From NCBI GenBank assembly GCA_008933995.1, contig WARS01000025.1, forward strand, positions 3,827,477 through 3,891,476: DNA of 64,000 nt, read 5' to 3'. Position numbers and translations under genes: made by a program. Of this stretch, positions 50,171 to 63,471 are shown piece after piece. Within the stretch, counting starts at the first letter, position 1. Each line of letters opens with the position of its first letter. This stretch comes from Datnioides undecimradiatus (lineage: Eukaryota > Chordata > Actinopteri > Lobotiformes > Datnioididae). The notes beneath the pieces are model-generated. The model was given only the letters and a program-made list of their open reading frames with translations, ran no database searches and was not told the origin of the DNA.

Positions 50171-50840
50171 AACCAAATAAAGAAATTAAAATCAGGATAT
50201 TTCAGCCTCTGTTGTTTTGACCAAAAAAAAACAGCCTTTTTTGAGACTTTATGAAAGCACAACAAAAAATGGAAAAATATTTCATATTACTTGTATTCAC
50301 TTATAGTTGTTGTTATACATACTACATTCTTAAGTAAAGCAATGTGAAGCACAATGACACTGGCAGGAAATGAAAAGAAATAAAGTAAAATATCTTTTAC
50401 TTGCACCACGTTAAACAATGGTTTTTCTCATTTCTAGGAACCAACTCACTTGTCCCCAGGGGGGCACGGCTGCAGCCATAATATCCACTAAAAGTATGCC
50501 GCAGAAAAGCTTATTATGCAGTAATAACCATTCTGTGCTATCAGAGTCGCTGCAAGAAATAAAACAATAAACATTTTTCCGTAATGTTTTCAGAGAAAAG
50601 AATGGGCTGATCGTTACGAGCGGGAGTTCTCTTCTGATTATGGCTCTATTTGCTCTCAGCCTGAATACAGATCCTTCAACTTGCTAACGGCTCAGATGAA
50701 TGCTGCGCTCCGGCTACAAACAGCTATTATTTGAGATAATGATTATTTTTAGTACACTCGCAGTCCTGTATGATGTATAGGCTCATTGACTTACAGTAAG
50801 CATTCTTCTCTTCCTCATACACCTGCAAACACACTCTCTC

Positions 50841-50860
50841 ACACGCACACACACACACAC
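50841..50860. repeat. (CA)n microsatellite
   Basis: Twenty bases of CA repeat with one CG interruption. Confidence 0.9.
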
Positions 50861-51880
50861 TGTGCCAAGGTAATATTAATGCTCTGCCTCTCCCCTCCTT
50901 TGTTCCTTCCTCTGGCCGTCTTTAATGGTCTGCCATCTTATTAGTCCCATCATCTCTGGGGCTCGAGAATACCCATAGTCCCATTCTGCAGGCCAGTCAA
51001 TAGCTCAACTCTTGCCTGACTGCGCTGCGATAAAATGTCCCCTGTGTGTAGGTGAGTGTTTGTGTATGCGAGAGAGGGTGTGAGCCAAGAAAGAACAGCA
51101 TAATGTCCAGGGATGAGTGTCTGTTTGCGTTTCTATTCTTTGTGTGTAGCTGCCCCTCCGTCTAAATTGCCTGCAGCTCCGCAAACGGACAAAAAACTAG
51201 CCACCTCTGGACAACAGGGGGTGCTAATGAGGAACAGTCAGAGACATCTGCCTGTCCACATGCTGGCTGCACATTTTGTCCTGACCTTTCTGCTTTTGGC
51301 CGTCAGCCCGTGTTTTCATCCTCTCCCCCTCCGCCGAGTCATCTTTGCTCTTCCCATTAAACTGTAAAGAAGTCAATGACTGCAACATTTAAAAATTTGA
51401 GCACGGTGACCATCCTCCTCACCCACGTCGTCCACATCATGTCAGCCAGTGCCAGTGTGTTACAGCACGCCTCACTGAGGTAAAAAAGAACTACAGCCAA
51501 ATGCCCCAAAAGCAGGCAGCTGGTGCCCTCAGCTGCACTACTACATGAGCTCCAGAGGTAGCAGAGAGGGCAGAGCGGGGACTGTAAATCTCCTGTGGGT
51601 TCAAATAGAGGGAAGTCTGTCTCATTCTGCAGTGCGATGCAGATAACAGAAGAGGTGCTAAGAGCTGGGAAATGTGAGGCCCCGTCTGACCTTTAAAATA
51701 CAAATTATTCACATCTTTATCACGTATCAGTCACTTTTACAGGATGAAGTTCCCACAGAAGATGATGTCCTTTACCCTCACAAACAATGTTAAACAGGCA
51801 GCGATACACCGGATAATCTTAAAGATAGCTTTTAAGCTAGTCCCAGTGGACGATGGATTTTTCACTAAGCTGAGTGCGTG

Positions 51881-51899
51881 TTATTTATTTATTTATTTT
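51881..51899. repeat. (TTAT)n short tandem repeat
   Basis: About four to five TTAT units. Confidence 0.85.
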
Positions 51900-52809
51900 C
51901 AGTGTCATCCTTCTGATTAATAATGTGCGAAGGCACGGCCCTGTCAATAAAACAGCACATGGCTTCAGTAAACTGGAGGGTTTAGTGGTCGGCATTAGCA
52001 ATACCTGCTAATGCTAAGGTCACATGCCTTGTTAACCTTCTGCAAATACACTTTTTTAAGATCAATTTGGGTTGGATCTGCAGTTGTGTATCAATGTAGC
52101 TGAATATTTGACTCGTCTTTTAATCTTTCAGTGTTTGTGCAGAGCTAACAAGCAGCCGTCAAGCTATTCAAGCTCACACCAAGCGGAGTGTTTCTGTAGT
52201 CCCAGGTCCGGTCTTTTCACCTCAGTTTCAAGGGTCACCTTCTTCCATTTAAATTTTATTCATATCATATCAATAATGTAAGCTTGTGAGTCTGGGATTT
52301 TAAGTATTTGGATTGGATTAAATGGCTCGTCAAATATAATGTAATTTTATACACTATTTGGATGTCTCAAAAACAACTTTTAGGTAAATGGAAGTATCAG
52401 AAACAAACAGAAAAGACTATTTGGAGCATCCCTGATTGGTCACATTTTATAAGTACAGATCAGATTTATAGCTATATAGAGATTTTTATATCAGGTGAGG
52501 TGCCTTCTCAGTAAAATGCAAAAAATCCCTGACATACTTAGAAATAAAGAGAGTTCATAACCGTTTTCCAGCTGCTTAGTCAAATCTTTGACACATCCAT
52601 AATTGCCCATACACAGTTGGGTGCCTTATTGTACATCTGGGCTTGCTGTTGGTGCCAGATCATCCCTGTGTGTTTGATTTAATTCCTGCCACAAGCTGGA
52701 AAACATAGGAAAAATAACTGCAGGAGCATAAGAGTGAGAGATTCACGGGTATTAAAAGAGAAAAATGGGAGAATGCTGTGCATTTATCCTACACACCTGC
52801 TGTACCCAG

Positions 52810-52810
<1 letters not shown>

Positions 52811-52850
<40 letters not shown>
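52811..52850. repeat. (CA)20 microsatellite, perfect
   Basis: Forty uninterrupted bases of CA. The longest perfect dinucleotide repeat in the window and a likely polymorphic marker. Confidence 0.98.
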
Positions 52851-52852
<2 letters not shown>

Positions 52853-53452
52853 GAACCAGGTAGTGATCCAATGGGTACAGGTTGTTCCTTACTGTTCTCT
52901 GTGAAGGGACATTAGGTGTCCCAGGCGTGGGTGACACTGTCAGGTTCAGCGTACATCACCGGGTAGAGTCCTTGTCCTGACAGCTCGCCGACAGCCTCAC
53001 GACGGTAGATCAACAAGGAAATGAATGGAGAGGAGGTGGTGGAAGAGGATGCAAAAAACTGCTGACAGGGCGACCTGGCACTGCTGTCACCCCGATTGCT
53101 GTAATGAGAGACAGGGACGAGGAGGAAGAAGAAAGGAGGGAGTGTGGTCGAGGTTTAGATAATAGAATGAAGACAGAGATTTAATGATGGAGATACTGGT
53201 CTCCATCTGGCAAGAGAGGGGCTGCCTTCTTTTCAATTACATGTGGTCAGTATTAGAGGTGGGGAGCAACACTTTTATGATGAGAATGACATATGTACCA
53301 AAAATGAGCTTTTTGTGTTTCCTCATTACTCTAAAATGAATGACCCGCCTTCAGTGGTTGAATGCTGATGGAAGTAAAGTGTTTCAGAGAGCAACCCTTT
53401 TTACTCTGTCATGCTTTTGTGCACACTGTGCAGCCGTTACCATGACTTCAGC

Positions 53453-53489
53453 TGTCTGTGTGTGAGTGTGTGTGTGTGTGTGTGTGTGT
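53453..53489. repeat. (TG)n microsatellite
   Basis: TG repeat with GA interruptions near the start, followed by T-rich sequence. Confidence 0.9.
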
Positions 53490-54699
53490 AATTTTTTGTT
53501 TTGTTTTTTTTCTTTTTTGTGGTGAGTCATCTTTGCAGTGTGCATGTCAGACTGTGTCATTCCCTGTCAGTTCAAGCCTCCTTTTGAAGAGGAGATGGGT
53601 GGTCAGAATGAGATACTTATTTTTTTTTTTTTGAAAAACTGCGCCGCCATTCCAACATATTTTTCACTTTTATGTTGAACACAAGCACGAAGAAACCTTC
53701 AAGTTGAAGACGCCTCAAGAAACCTTGAACATGAAGACAGAAAAAGAAGCTGAGAATAGTGTCAGTGACTCATGATCGTTCAAAGTTAATGTAGTTTCTC
53801 CTCGCAGGAACTTAGTTTTGACCTTTTTAATGTCAAGACATTGTTAGTCAGACTTCTTATTGCGCCACTGTTGCACATCAGGTGTCCTTCTCTTTTTGAC
53901 TCCGCTCTCTCACCCCATTTGGTAACCATAAAACGCACCATTAGTCCGCTTCTATGGTAGCCCACCATGCCCCTTTTGAGATAGACCTGCTTTGACGTTG
54001 CCAACCAGACTGGTCGCTCTCTTCCAGCCCACATCACCTCCACCGAGGCCCAATGTCAAAGAGAAAGATTAAATGTGAAGGTCCACACATGTGTGGACAG
54101 GCTCTCACTCTGGAAGAAAAACCTTTCACATTTCACTGAGATGTAATTGAATTTTCTCCTACTCTTATCGGCCCAGTGATGGGATAGCATCTCACCACTT
54201 TCTAGTGGGGAGTCAATGGAAACACAACACCGGCCACCTCCTGGCTTAACTTTATTTTTGCCACAGAATGAAGAGAGTGAAACAATTTTTTTGCACCCTT
54301 CCCTTGAAAGCAATTTCACCGATGAGGGGAGACTGATTTGGAGTATATGAGTGTGTTTGGGTGCGTGCATGTGTGTGTCTGAGAACGGTGACAGATAATA
54401 CAGAACGTGGCAAAGAGTGAATAGTGCTGCCTGATGCCAGACCATGCCTCTCGTGCCTCGGCTCTGGCATTACGATAAACAACCTCCTCTCGCCATTTTT
54501 TTCTTTTGTAGCGCCGAGCGCTGGTGACGAATAAACCCTGCAGGAAGGGAAATAAATAACTTCACACTGGAAGTCTGAGCACATAACCATGAGACTGTCT
54601 TCTCCAGAAAAATCGACAGCAGTAGTGGTTTCTTCGCACAGTTTTAAAAAGACCTGCACCAAAAGCAGGACGCTGTGTGATGTTCTTATAGCACAGTAC

Positions 54700-54850
54700 A
54701 TTAAAATGGTTAGAATGGTTGTAAGTGGTGGTGGCCATGATATCGTGATATTTTTGACTTCGCCACTAGAATCGAGGGTTTGAATCCTGTCTCATCAGTA
54801 TGTGATGCAGAAAGCAGCTTTAAAACAACTTGCAGCTCCCCTTGAGTTAC
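54700..54850 (+). mobile_element. Possible SINE remnant with B-box-like sequence
   Basis: cgagggtttgaatcctgtct near 54,772 resembles a Pol III B box (GGTTCGAATCC). The head has gtaagtggtggtggcca. There is no clear tail. Weak on its own. Confidence 0.3.
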
Positions 54851-57800
54851 TGCAAGGCCTCAGTTGTCTAAATTTGCTTTAAGAGTTTATTTAATATACT
54901 GCTGCTGAATTAGTTTGCTCTTTTTTCACTCAAAGAAGAAAGTAATAAATTGAATAAACTTGTGCTCCTGACACTTATACTGCAATTATACTGCATATTA
55001 AATTTGTGGTAATCCCTATAAACACAATCTGAATATTAATACGGACTCTGTAAGCAAAGATTTTGGTTCGGAAAGGATCCTGGTTGCTGCCCGTAGTCTG
55101 TCTGCAGTGTAAGCCAGTCATAATTGAGCAGGCTTTAGTTGCATACAGGTAAACAGTCCATGAATGTACTGGTCAAAATGCAATTTCAGAATGCATCAGC
55201 TGTTTTTCCTAATTATTATTCTTCTTATGTAGATATCTGTCAGCAGGGATCAGATGGAACATCATCTAGAACTAAAGCAAGAAATAGGAAGTCTTGGCAC
55301 AGGTATTTGTTTACTTTAATGGATATCTGCTGGCTGCAGTGAAACCTCAGTAATATTGTCTATTGTCTGCGCAGACTAATTTGTTGTCTTACAGATAACC
55401 CAAGGGCATTGGGACATTCCTGTATTCACATGGAGTGTGTGTGGAGGCAGTCTTATCTGCGCTTTAATACGGTGACCAACCTGCAGTGTATTTGTCAGGC
55501 ATGTGTAGACATTTGTCTCATGCTCCCCCTGCATTATTGTTTGACAAGCCCTAAGCCCCTGCTGTGTGTTTGGCAGTATTAAGTATCTGACTATACTGTG
55601 CTGAGTGTGTGTGTCAGGGTCCACTCGGGTGTATTACATGGAGGAGCGTACGATGCGCTTTATCAGATGCCAAATGTGCTGTCTTGTCCCGTTATCTCTT
55701 CTTCAAACATGGATCAAACAGATTATTCTGTATGTACAGGATAGCGTTCATCCCGACAGTGTATACTTTCTTTACTGACAGAAGTGCGTGCAGCTGTGTG
55801 AGTGACCATGGGCAGGTCTTTTAAAGTTGCTGAAGGTGAATTGCAGTGTGAGGAAGCAGATTGATGTTTTCCATTTCTGTTATACTGGCACTATTTTAAC
55901 ATCACATCTGCAGAGTGCAGTAGAAATGCCTTAAACTGCATCAGCTTTCACTGGGATTATTACTCGTTTCATGAAGGATTGATTCAAAAACTCACTTTCT
56001 ATTTTCTATAACCATAAATATAGCAAGAAAGCAAGAGTATTCAAGCTATAATCAGAAGCCACTGCCAATATGATTCACTTGTAGTGACGACCCTGCAGAG
56101 AATTATCACTGGGCTCTGCAGGTCCCAGCAGCTGCTGAGCCTTTTAGCATCTTTTAACTCATTGTTTTGGTTTTTACAACTTCTGATTAACCTACTGTAC
56201 ACTACCTGCACAGCATCTCCAGCAGGTGCTTTCCTCAGGAGGTGGTGGAGAACAAAGTAGAGGGAAAAAGAAATTCAACTCTTAGTGTAGCTCATCTCTT
56301 ACCATGTCAAATTCACACCAGTCTCTGAGTAGCCAAAATAAGATTTAATGCACGTTACACATCCCATTATTTACTCTCTTTTCTCCCGCTGGCGTTCTGC
56401 CCTAATCCTTAGCAGCTGACAATTACTCAGTCAATCCAGTGTTTCAGAAAAAGTTAATGGGATCACCATTAGCTTTATGATAAATCTTACGTCTGTTATT
56501 GGCTTGTCTTACATTTCCAGCATTTTTTTTTTACTAGATATCTCTTCAAATGTGCAAATTTCTGTCCATATCCCACGGTACATCACCACACTTATCCTCC
56601 TTTTCAATATTCTAGCCTGCACTTCCATCATTTCTGTCTAAATCATTCTAGAAATTGGTCTATTTCCATTCCCCCCACTTATCTCTCTGTTTGTTTTGGA
56701 TATAATCTCTTAGACAATCAGATTCAGTACTGTATGAATAATCCTCTCAGAACTCGCCTTTGTCTTCCGTACAGCAAAGTCATTCCTCAACACAAGGGAA
56801 ATTTCTCACTCGCAGCATCATGTTCGGTGTTAATATTTCGGCTGTCGGCCACCACCACACTGAGCAGTTTCATTTTCATTTCATTTTCATTTTCCATGAC
56901 ACGTCTCTGAGCCTCTCTGTTCCACTTGTGAATCTGTCTTTTCTGCTCCCGCGAAGGTTTCATCCTCTCACTGTCCTATTCGGATATATCACAGCGAGTT
57001 TATGGATATTCTTAAGCAACTTCCAGCTCCCAGCATAAATTTGACCGCCCATTCCCTCTATCCTCCTGGATGTAATGAAAGACTGGATTTATCTCCATGC
57101 AGCTACCTCGAAATTCCCTGGATGATCTCACAACTCCCTCGGCAATTTCAAGATTCAGTCCATGGGTATATCTTTTCTGTCAGCCAGGTCATGCAATGTA
57201 CACAATTCATCCCCTTGTCCGTCTAGGTTCCATCTTTCAACCACCTTTTTCCAGCTCATGGTGTACAGGTTTACTCTTCTTCCTCTCTTTACGTTGCTTA
57301 TCTGTTAACAGTTTTTACTGCCATGTTATATTCTCTGTTTATTTGAACTGGTATGCTGAATTGACTGTTCGTTAAGCCCCATCCCCTTCAGCTAATGTCG
57401 CTACGCCTGTCATGATTTCCCTTCGTACGCAGTTTACAATGGTTTACCACCAGGAATTCACACTAAATTTTGGCACAATGGGTCTTCAATTTCACACACA
57501 AGTAAACAAAAGCAGGATTGTGATTTCTAGCCAGCAACCATGGATTTCTGGGTGACAACTGGTTAATCAGCCGCAGCTTACCTGGTGTAAGCTAATACTG
57601 AATCTATGTGTTGGTTGCCTAAAGCTTACCTTTCAATGTTCTCAGCTAGTTTTAAATTGAAATTATAATGGCTCTATTCCAGCCTGGAAATAATATAAGA
57701 ATAATATAGTTAGCTACAGATGCTAATCTACAAATAGACTGACATTTTGCGAGCAGTTAGTTGAAGATTTTTTTTTATTATGAAACACCCCCTTACCCAA

Positions 57801-58933
57801 CACCTACAGTCACCTTTCTAACATTTCATAATCAAAGGATAGATTTTTTTGTCAAGCCTTGAGTTACACTAATATTATGAGGAACCTAATAAGAAAAACA
57901 TGGCTTACATAAACAACTTAATCAGAATAAACTTGCTAATTCCAAAAGAAATTTCATTACATTTGAAAGTGTAATATCTGTTCATGCTCGCCCACATGAC
58001 ATTAAGTAGCTCCCGGGAGATTCCAAACCATGGTGGGTGGCCTGTCTTCTCCAATTTAATAAGTGCATGAGTAATAAAAGAGTCACTTCAGTAGAAAGCA
58101 CTGGAATGAACTCTTAACAATTCAGAGTTCAAGCATATGTTAAAAGTTCAATCTTTGCTTTGTTGTGGAGGAAATCTGGTCTTATTGGTGATGGAAATTA
58201 TGACTGTGGGACATGTGAGAAGAATGTCAGTATTTTGTGGGGATTTTCATTCAGATTTAATTAATTCTGAAGAAAATAAACAGCGACTGTAACTTCTGCA
58301 ACTACTACAACTATCCCTGCAATCATTCATTAATGAATCCTGAGTAGTATTTGCTTCTTTTTGGTGATTTTATGCAGGTTTGGGATGTTAATCTCAATAG
58401 CAATAAACATTCATGACTAACCATGGTCTTTTAGTTTTAGCGAAAAAAAAAAAAAAATCTTTCCATAGCGATTAATTGAGAGTTTAATACCCCCAAACCC
58501 ATCAGAAATGTGTGAGTCACATTTGATTAGAGGTTGCCTGGCAACAACCCACCAACTGTCAACGGACTCTGTTTTAGTTGTGGTCCAGTTCTGATTGGTG
58601 CATGGCATAAGTGACATTGTCATATTCCAACTGAACCTTTAAATAAAAACAAATACTCAGACACTCTTACGTGAAATCACTATAAACTACATTCTGCAGT
58701 AGCAAAGTGTTACAATACCCTCCTACCTCTTTCCTAAGAGATCTCAGATTTACAGTTACCTTTGTCATTTCACAGCAGCAGCTCCTTCAGGTCTTTTGTT
58801 TCATGTTCACGTCTCTATTACAACTTTCCCGAGCATGCAGCCAATGGGGTTGACAACCTGCACTTTGATCTCGAGCACTGTGCAGTGAATTACAATAAAT
58901 CAAATACTGTACTAGCTGAATTACGATGTCAAA

Positions 58934-58946
58934 CCCCCCCCCCCCC
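58934..58946 (+). repeat. Poly(C) run of 13
   Basis: Directly visible homopolymer. Confidence 0.9.
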
Positions 58947-60214
58947 GTTACCCTCAATAGATTAACACAGTCATAGCGGGGACTAACTGTGAAAGCACAG
59001 ATGACATTTACTGAATAAGGCAAAGTTTTTGTGTGTATGCGTGTGTGTGTTCACCCGAGCATTGTTTATAACACAATACATGGGGAATTTCTATGAAGTC
59101 TATGACTCAATATAGCCTGTCCTCTTTTTTGAGCCAATAACCTCAATAAGCTCATTGCATCAAGTTAGAGCAATGAAATCAATTCACTCACACACTGCAC
59201 ACAGCAGTTTTGTGTAATAGCGTTCTTGTAAAAAAAAAAAAGTCAGACTTCTTCATTTATTTCTAAGCCAGTATTTTCAAAGCTCCTATGATTTTTGCAT
59301 CATGGAGCGTCTGTCATGTGATCCTTGAAGTATTGAACTACGTTGCTTTCAAGAGTCGAATTCAAACAACAGACTCGTGCATTGGGAAAGCTGCCCGAGG
59401 AGATTTTCAAATATGTGAGAAAGGAAGTGAGCTAAATAAGGGAAAAAAACACAGTTATTTCCCCCTGACGGGCCCCATAATAGGCAATTAGCTTGTGAAA
59501 TCATCAGGGTGGGGGGACGGCTCAATTGTTTGTTCCACTCACAGCGAGGCGAAGCGGCAGCTGAATCCTTTCTTCGGGCATTGTTCTTGAACACACACAC
59601 CACAAAAAGCTGCCTTTGCCACAAGGTATAAAAATAGCACTGTGATTCTTATGTCTAACAATAAGAAGCAGGGAAATAAGCATGAAAAAGACAAAGATGA
59701 TCTAAAGCAGGCTTTACGTACATACTGTACATGGCACTGTAAGGTTTACTTAAGCAGGAAGTGCTCAGGCAAAGAACAGTATTATCCCAACACCTATTAC
59801 TGCATGTGTTTTCAATTTTTAATTTTTCTGTTTAGAACTAAATTATGCCATGCTACTGCAGAGTACACTAGATGTGACTAAGTACCGGGAACAACATTTG
59901 TGACGCAAGACACAAAATCTCCAGTGTCACATGAGCTCTGATTTCAGTCAGGCTTGATTTGTGAATATGACAACCTTGTGCAGCATGAAAGAGGACTCTG
60001 ACAGGAATGAGTCGTGACTTCAGTGGGACTTCAGCCCTTGGACTTGGACTGGAATGAAGAGCATGAAGACCACCACTGTCCTCTCCTGACGGCAGATCCA
60101 TGTCCAATAATGGCCAATCACAATGTGCGATCTGAACGGGAAGGCGTGACCACAACAGTCTAATCAGATATCGTTTTAATTGTGTCACAGGGATAAGCTT
60201 GGCTCCGGGCACGT

Positions 60215-60540
60215 TGAATGGTCCAGATTAAACAATCACAACATTTTAAAAATGAAATTTTGTACAGACATTCACGGTTCCTGGACAATTTCTGCTCCTG
60301 GCTTTGGTGATCCTCTCACTTTTCTTCTAGTGCGGCATGAGGTTGACAACTGTGCTGTTAAGTGAAATATTCAACAACTTTTGGATGAATTGCCAGGACA
60401 TTTGCTGTGGGCAGTCCCCTGAAGATGAACTGAAATAACTTTGGCGGCACACTAAGTTTTTAATTTGCAGCATTTGGTTTTGTTCAATACTTTGGTAAAA
60501 CAATTTCCATTCTCATTAACATCAGCTGTGTGCATGATCA
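60215..60540 (+). mobile_element. Dispersed repeat family 1, copy C
   Basis: Contains ttttgtacagacattcacgg, ggctttggtgatcctctcac, cttctagtgcggcatgaggt, caacttttggatgaattgcc, ttttgttcaatactttggta and cattaacatcagctgt. These match copy B and copy D words in the same order and orientation. Confidence 0.65.
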
Positions 60541-60868
60541 GTGCTTATTCAGAAATGTGAGCATGCCAACGCAGCAAACTAAGGCATGTTATTGAAAAGA
60601 CAAACAAAAAGCATTGCCAGTGAATGTAGTTCAAGCAGCAAGTAATATGGTATAGAAGCAGGGGAATATATTTTGATTTATAATATATGACCAGGCGCAT
60701 AAATTGTAATGTATAAATGACATTCAGTGACATTGAATGATTTTGTGAACGCAAGTCATTTTCAATCCTTGAAGTCCTGCCCATAAGTACCGTGCTGTGT
60801 AAATAGCTGTATATTTGCAGTATGTCAACCATAAATCTGTGATGCAATTTCCACTGCTGCTCGCGTGC

Positions 60869-60884
60869 GCTCTCTCTCTCTCTC
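60869..60884. repeat. (CT)8 repeat
   Basis: Short CT run, part of a longer pyrimidine-rich stretch. Confidence 0.85.
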
Positions 60885-62284
60885 CCTTTATATCTCCCAC
60901 TATCTCTCCCTCCATTTTACCCACATCCTGGGGCATCGGCTTTTGAACAGATTCAATTTGAAATCCCGTCTTGCATATTTCACGAGCCCAACCTGTTTTT
61001 ATACCCCGCGCTCTGTTGTTGCTGGAAAAGATGTTTCATTGACATTGCATGGGAATGCCTGTGGTTACACCCGTCTGTGTATATATACTTGTATACTGTA
61101 TGCGCAAGCAGTTTGTTCCGAAATCCTTCAGGGCGACTATCATTTACTCTTAAAACTCAACACGATGAATAACAGCCTACGCTCTTACAGCGGGAGGTAA
61201 GACACTTGAGTCTGCCGTGTCTTGTTTTGGAGTCTCACCTCAACCTGCTCACCCTGTGATACCGATTGCTGGCCCTCCATAAAAGAATCGACGGCATGCA
61301 TGGGATTTTAACAAGAGCCAAAGGCTGATTCTCTGCTTTTCAGAGACAAACTGGTTGACATTGATCTCGGTCCTCTATAGTCTGCTACCTCTGCTCAGAA
61401 TGTATGGATTACATATAAAAATGCTGAGTTACAAAGCGCCTCGCTTTTATGCCAGGTTTCTTCTCTTCTCTTTCTCTGCTACCTTCTTGCTAAATCGTGC
61501 TATTTATGAGCTATGCCGTCCTGCCCAAGTGAGTGCAGTATTGATTGGCATCTCCATAACCGATCCATCACTTCAGGATTGATCACATGAGGTGAGCAGA
61601 AAGCACAAAGAGATCACCCCCTACCATGCATCACTGCATGTTGGCTCAACAGTGAATCTCTCGGGGCAGTGTTAGCCCCGTTTGCAGTAATAATACAGTG
61701 ACTGTATGCATATTTTATTCAACAGTTGAAATATTACTTTATTACCTCCTTCTGTCAGTTTTTACACTAGAGAAGGGTTCAATTTAGATTACTTTCCAAT
61801 GTTTATCACATCAGCTCTAAAACGACCAATCTCATGACATTTTTCCTGAGTGACCTTTACTCATGCACGCCTTGACTTTTTGTCTTCAGGGGAAGGAAGG
61901 TAGGCACAGATACTGCTATCCATGTGACTCATCCACTGCCTATCTCATGATTTAAACATGTTATGGCGATATTTGTTAACCATTCTGCGCTAAAGCTTCC
62001 CCCGATGTGGCCAAGAACGTGCTGCCAGCTCTCTGGAGACCGCACAATGTGAAAAGGTTTCTCGGCCTTTTTCTGGACTTTATTGTCTGCTTTGTAACAA
62101 AAGAGGGTGGGCTCTTATGGGAGTGGGTGGGCTCCAGATGATGGTCGCTGACTTATGTTTGACCTTGATCATAAAAAAAGGGACCGATAAGACAAGATAT
62201 ATGACTTTTCATCAGTTGATGAAGGGAGACCCAGATATTGTACTATTTAATTTACACTGCGCACCTTTATTGTGACTAAAGGTA

Positions 62285-62645
62285 CTCTTGCACTATACTG
62301 TGCACCAACTCATCAACTACTGAAAGGATTGCCGTGATATTTTGTACAGCTATTCATAGTGCAGAGAGGATAAAGCCTTCTGATCGCGTGACACCACCAT
62401 GAGGTTCATGTTTGCGGTTTGGAGTGAAATATACAGGTCATTACTGGACATTTATGGAAGGGATGCTGTGCAATTTGTGCACCTACTCACTTCCTTTTCA
62501 GGATGAGCTTTGCCGATTCCTTTATATTTCATCTAGAAACATCAATAGGGCTTGCATGTTTATGACTCAGCTGTATTCAGTGCTTATTAGCAAATGCATG
62601 CTAACATACTAACTAAGAGCTAGCATGTTGATGTTAGCGCTAACA
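62285..62645 (+). mobile_element. Dispersed repeat family 1, copy D
   Basis: Contains actgaaaggattgccgtgat, attttgtacagctattcata, caccaccatgaggttcatgt, gactcagctgtattcagtgc, ttattagcaaatgcatgcta and atgttgatgttagcgctaac. It ends in the gctaaca-rich tail that copy B also shows. Confidence 0.65.
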
Positions 62646-63450
62646 TATTTTTCCTAATTACACTTAGATAACTATATTTAGTAGTTTCTAAAGCTAATAA
62701 TGTGGCTGTTCTGACTTATTATGTCATTATTTAACTAAGATCATTTGAAGATCCTGGTTTTAATCTAACGTTAATAAACAAATTGTGCCTGCAGATAAAT
62801 GGATATCATCTTCTAGGGTCAGCTGATCAGTTCTGTATAAACATTTTTTTCTTGCCAGATATGATAGTTAGACATTTTTCATTATGTTATTAGAAAACAT
62901 TGGTCTCCATAAAATTACTGTTTGAAGTTAGTGTTTGACATTATTTGAAACAAAATTTTCCAGACATGATTGTACTATTTGAATAGTTTTTGTTGATGTT
63001 GGACATAATTTTGTCCATCTGAATATCGGTATATTGCAGTAATTAACATATGTTACCAATATTCAGTTATGCTTATCTTCCACTTTCATGCTAGCCAGTT
63101 TACTAACATTTGCAGACACCAAATGTATTTTAACTATTCCATATTCACAAAAAAATAAAGTGATACTGATCGCTGAAATTAAGGCAACAAATAGGTTACT
63201 AAACAACTTTTTAGCTCATGTTTTAAAAAGAATATCCAAAAAGTAAAGAGATAACTCATGAGCCAATACAACCCAATACAACACACAACACTTAGTGTGA
63301 TGCAGGATTTAAGGTATCACTCCTCATTGCTCAAAAAGCAGCATTTTGAGCCTTTGACATCATTGATCAATGATGCAGATGCTGAGCAGATCAATATTAT
63401 TTGGTATGATTTCACTCATGTGTTTCCCTCACACTGTGCCATCAGTTTAT

Positions 63451-63471
63451 ACACACACACACACACACACA
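63451..63471. repeat. (AC)10 microsatellite
   Basis: About 21 bases of perfect AC repeat. Confidence 0.95.

Noticed and set aside
54252..54701. 149-codon minus-strand open frame, the longest outside the two genes
   Set aside because: No recognisable domain, ordinary composition and CA-repeat-like stretches (THARTQTHSYTPN). It probably stays open by chance.
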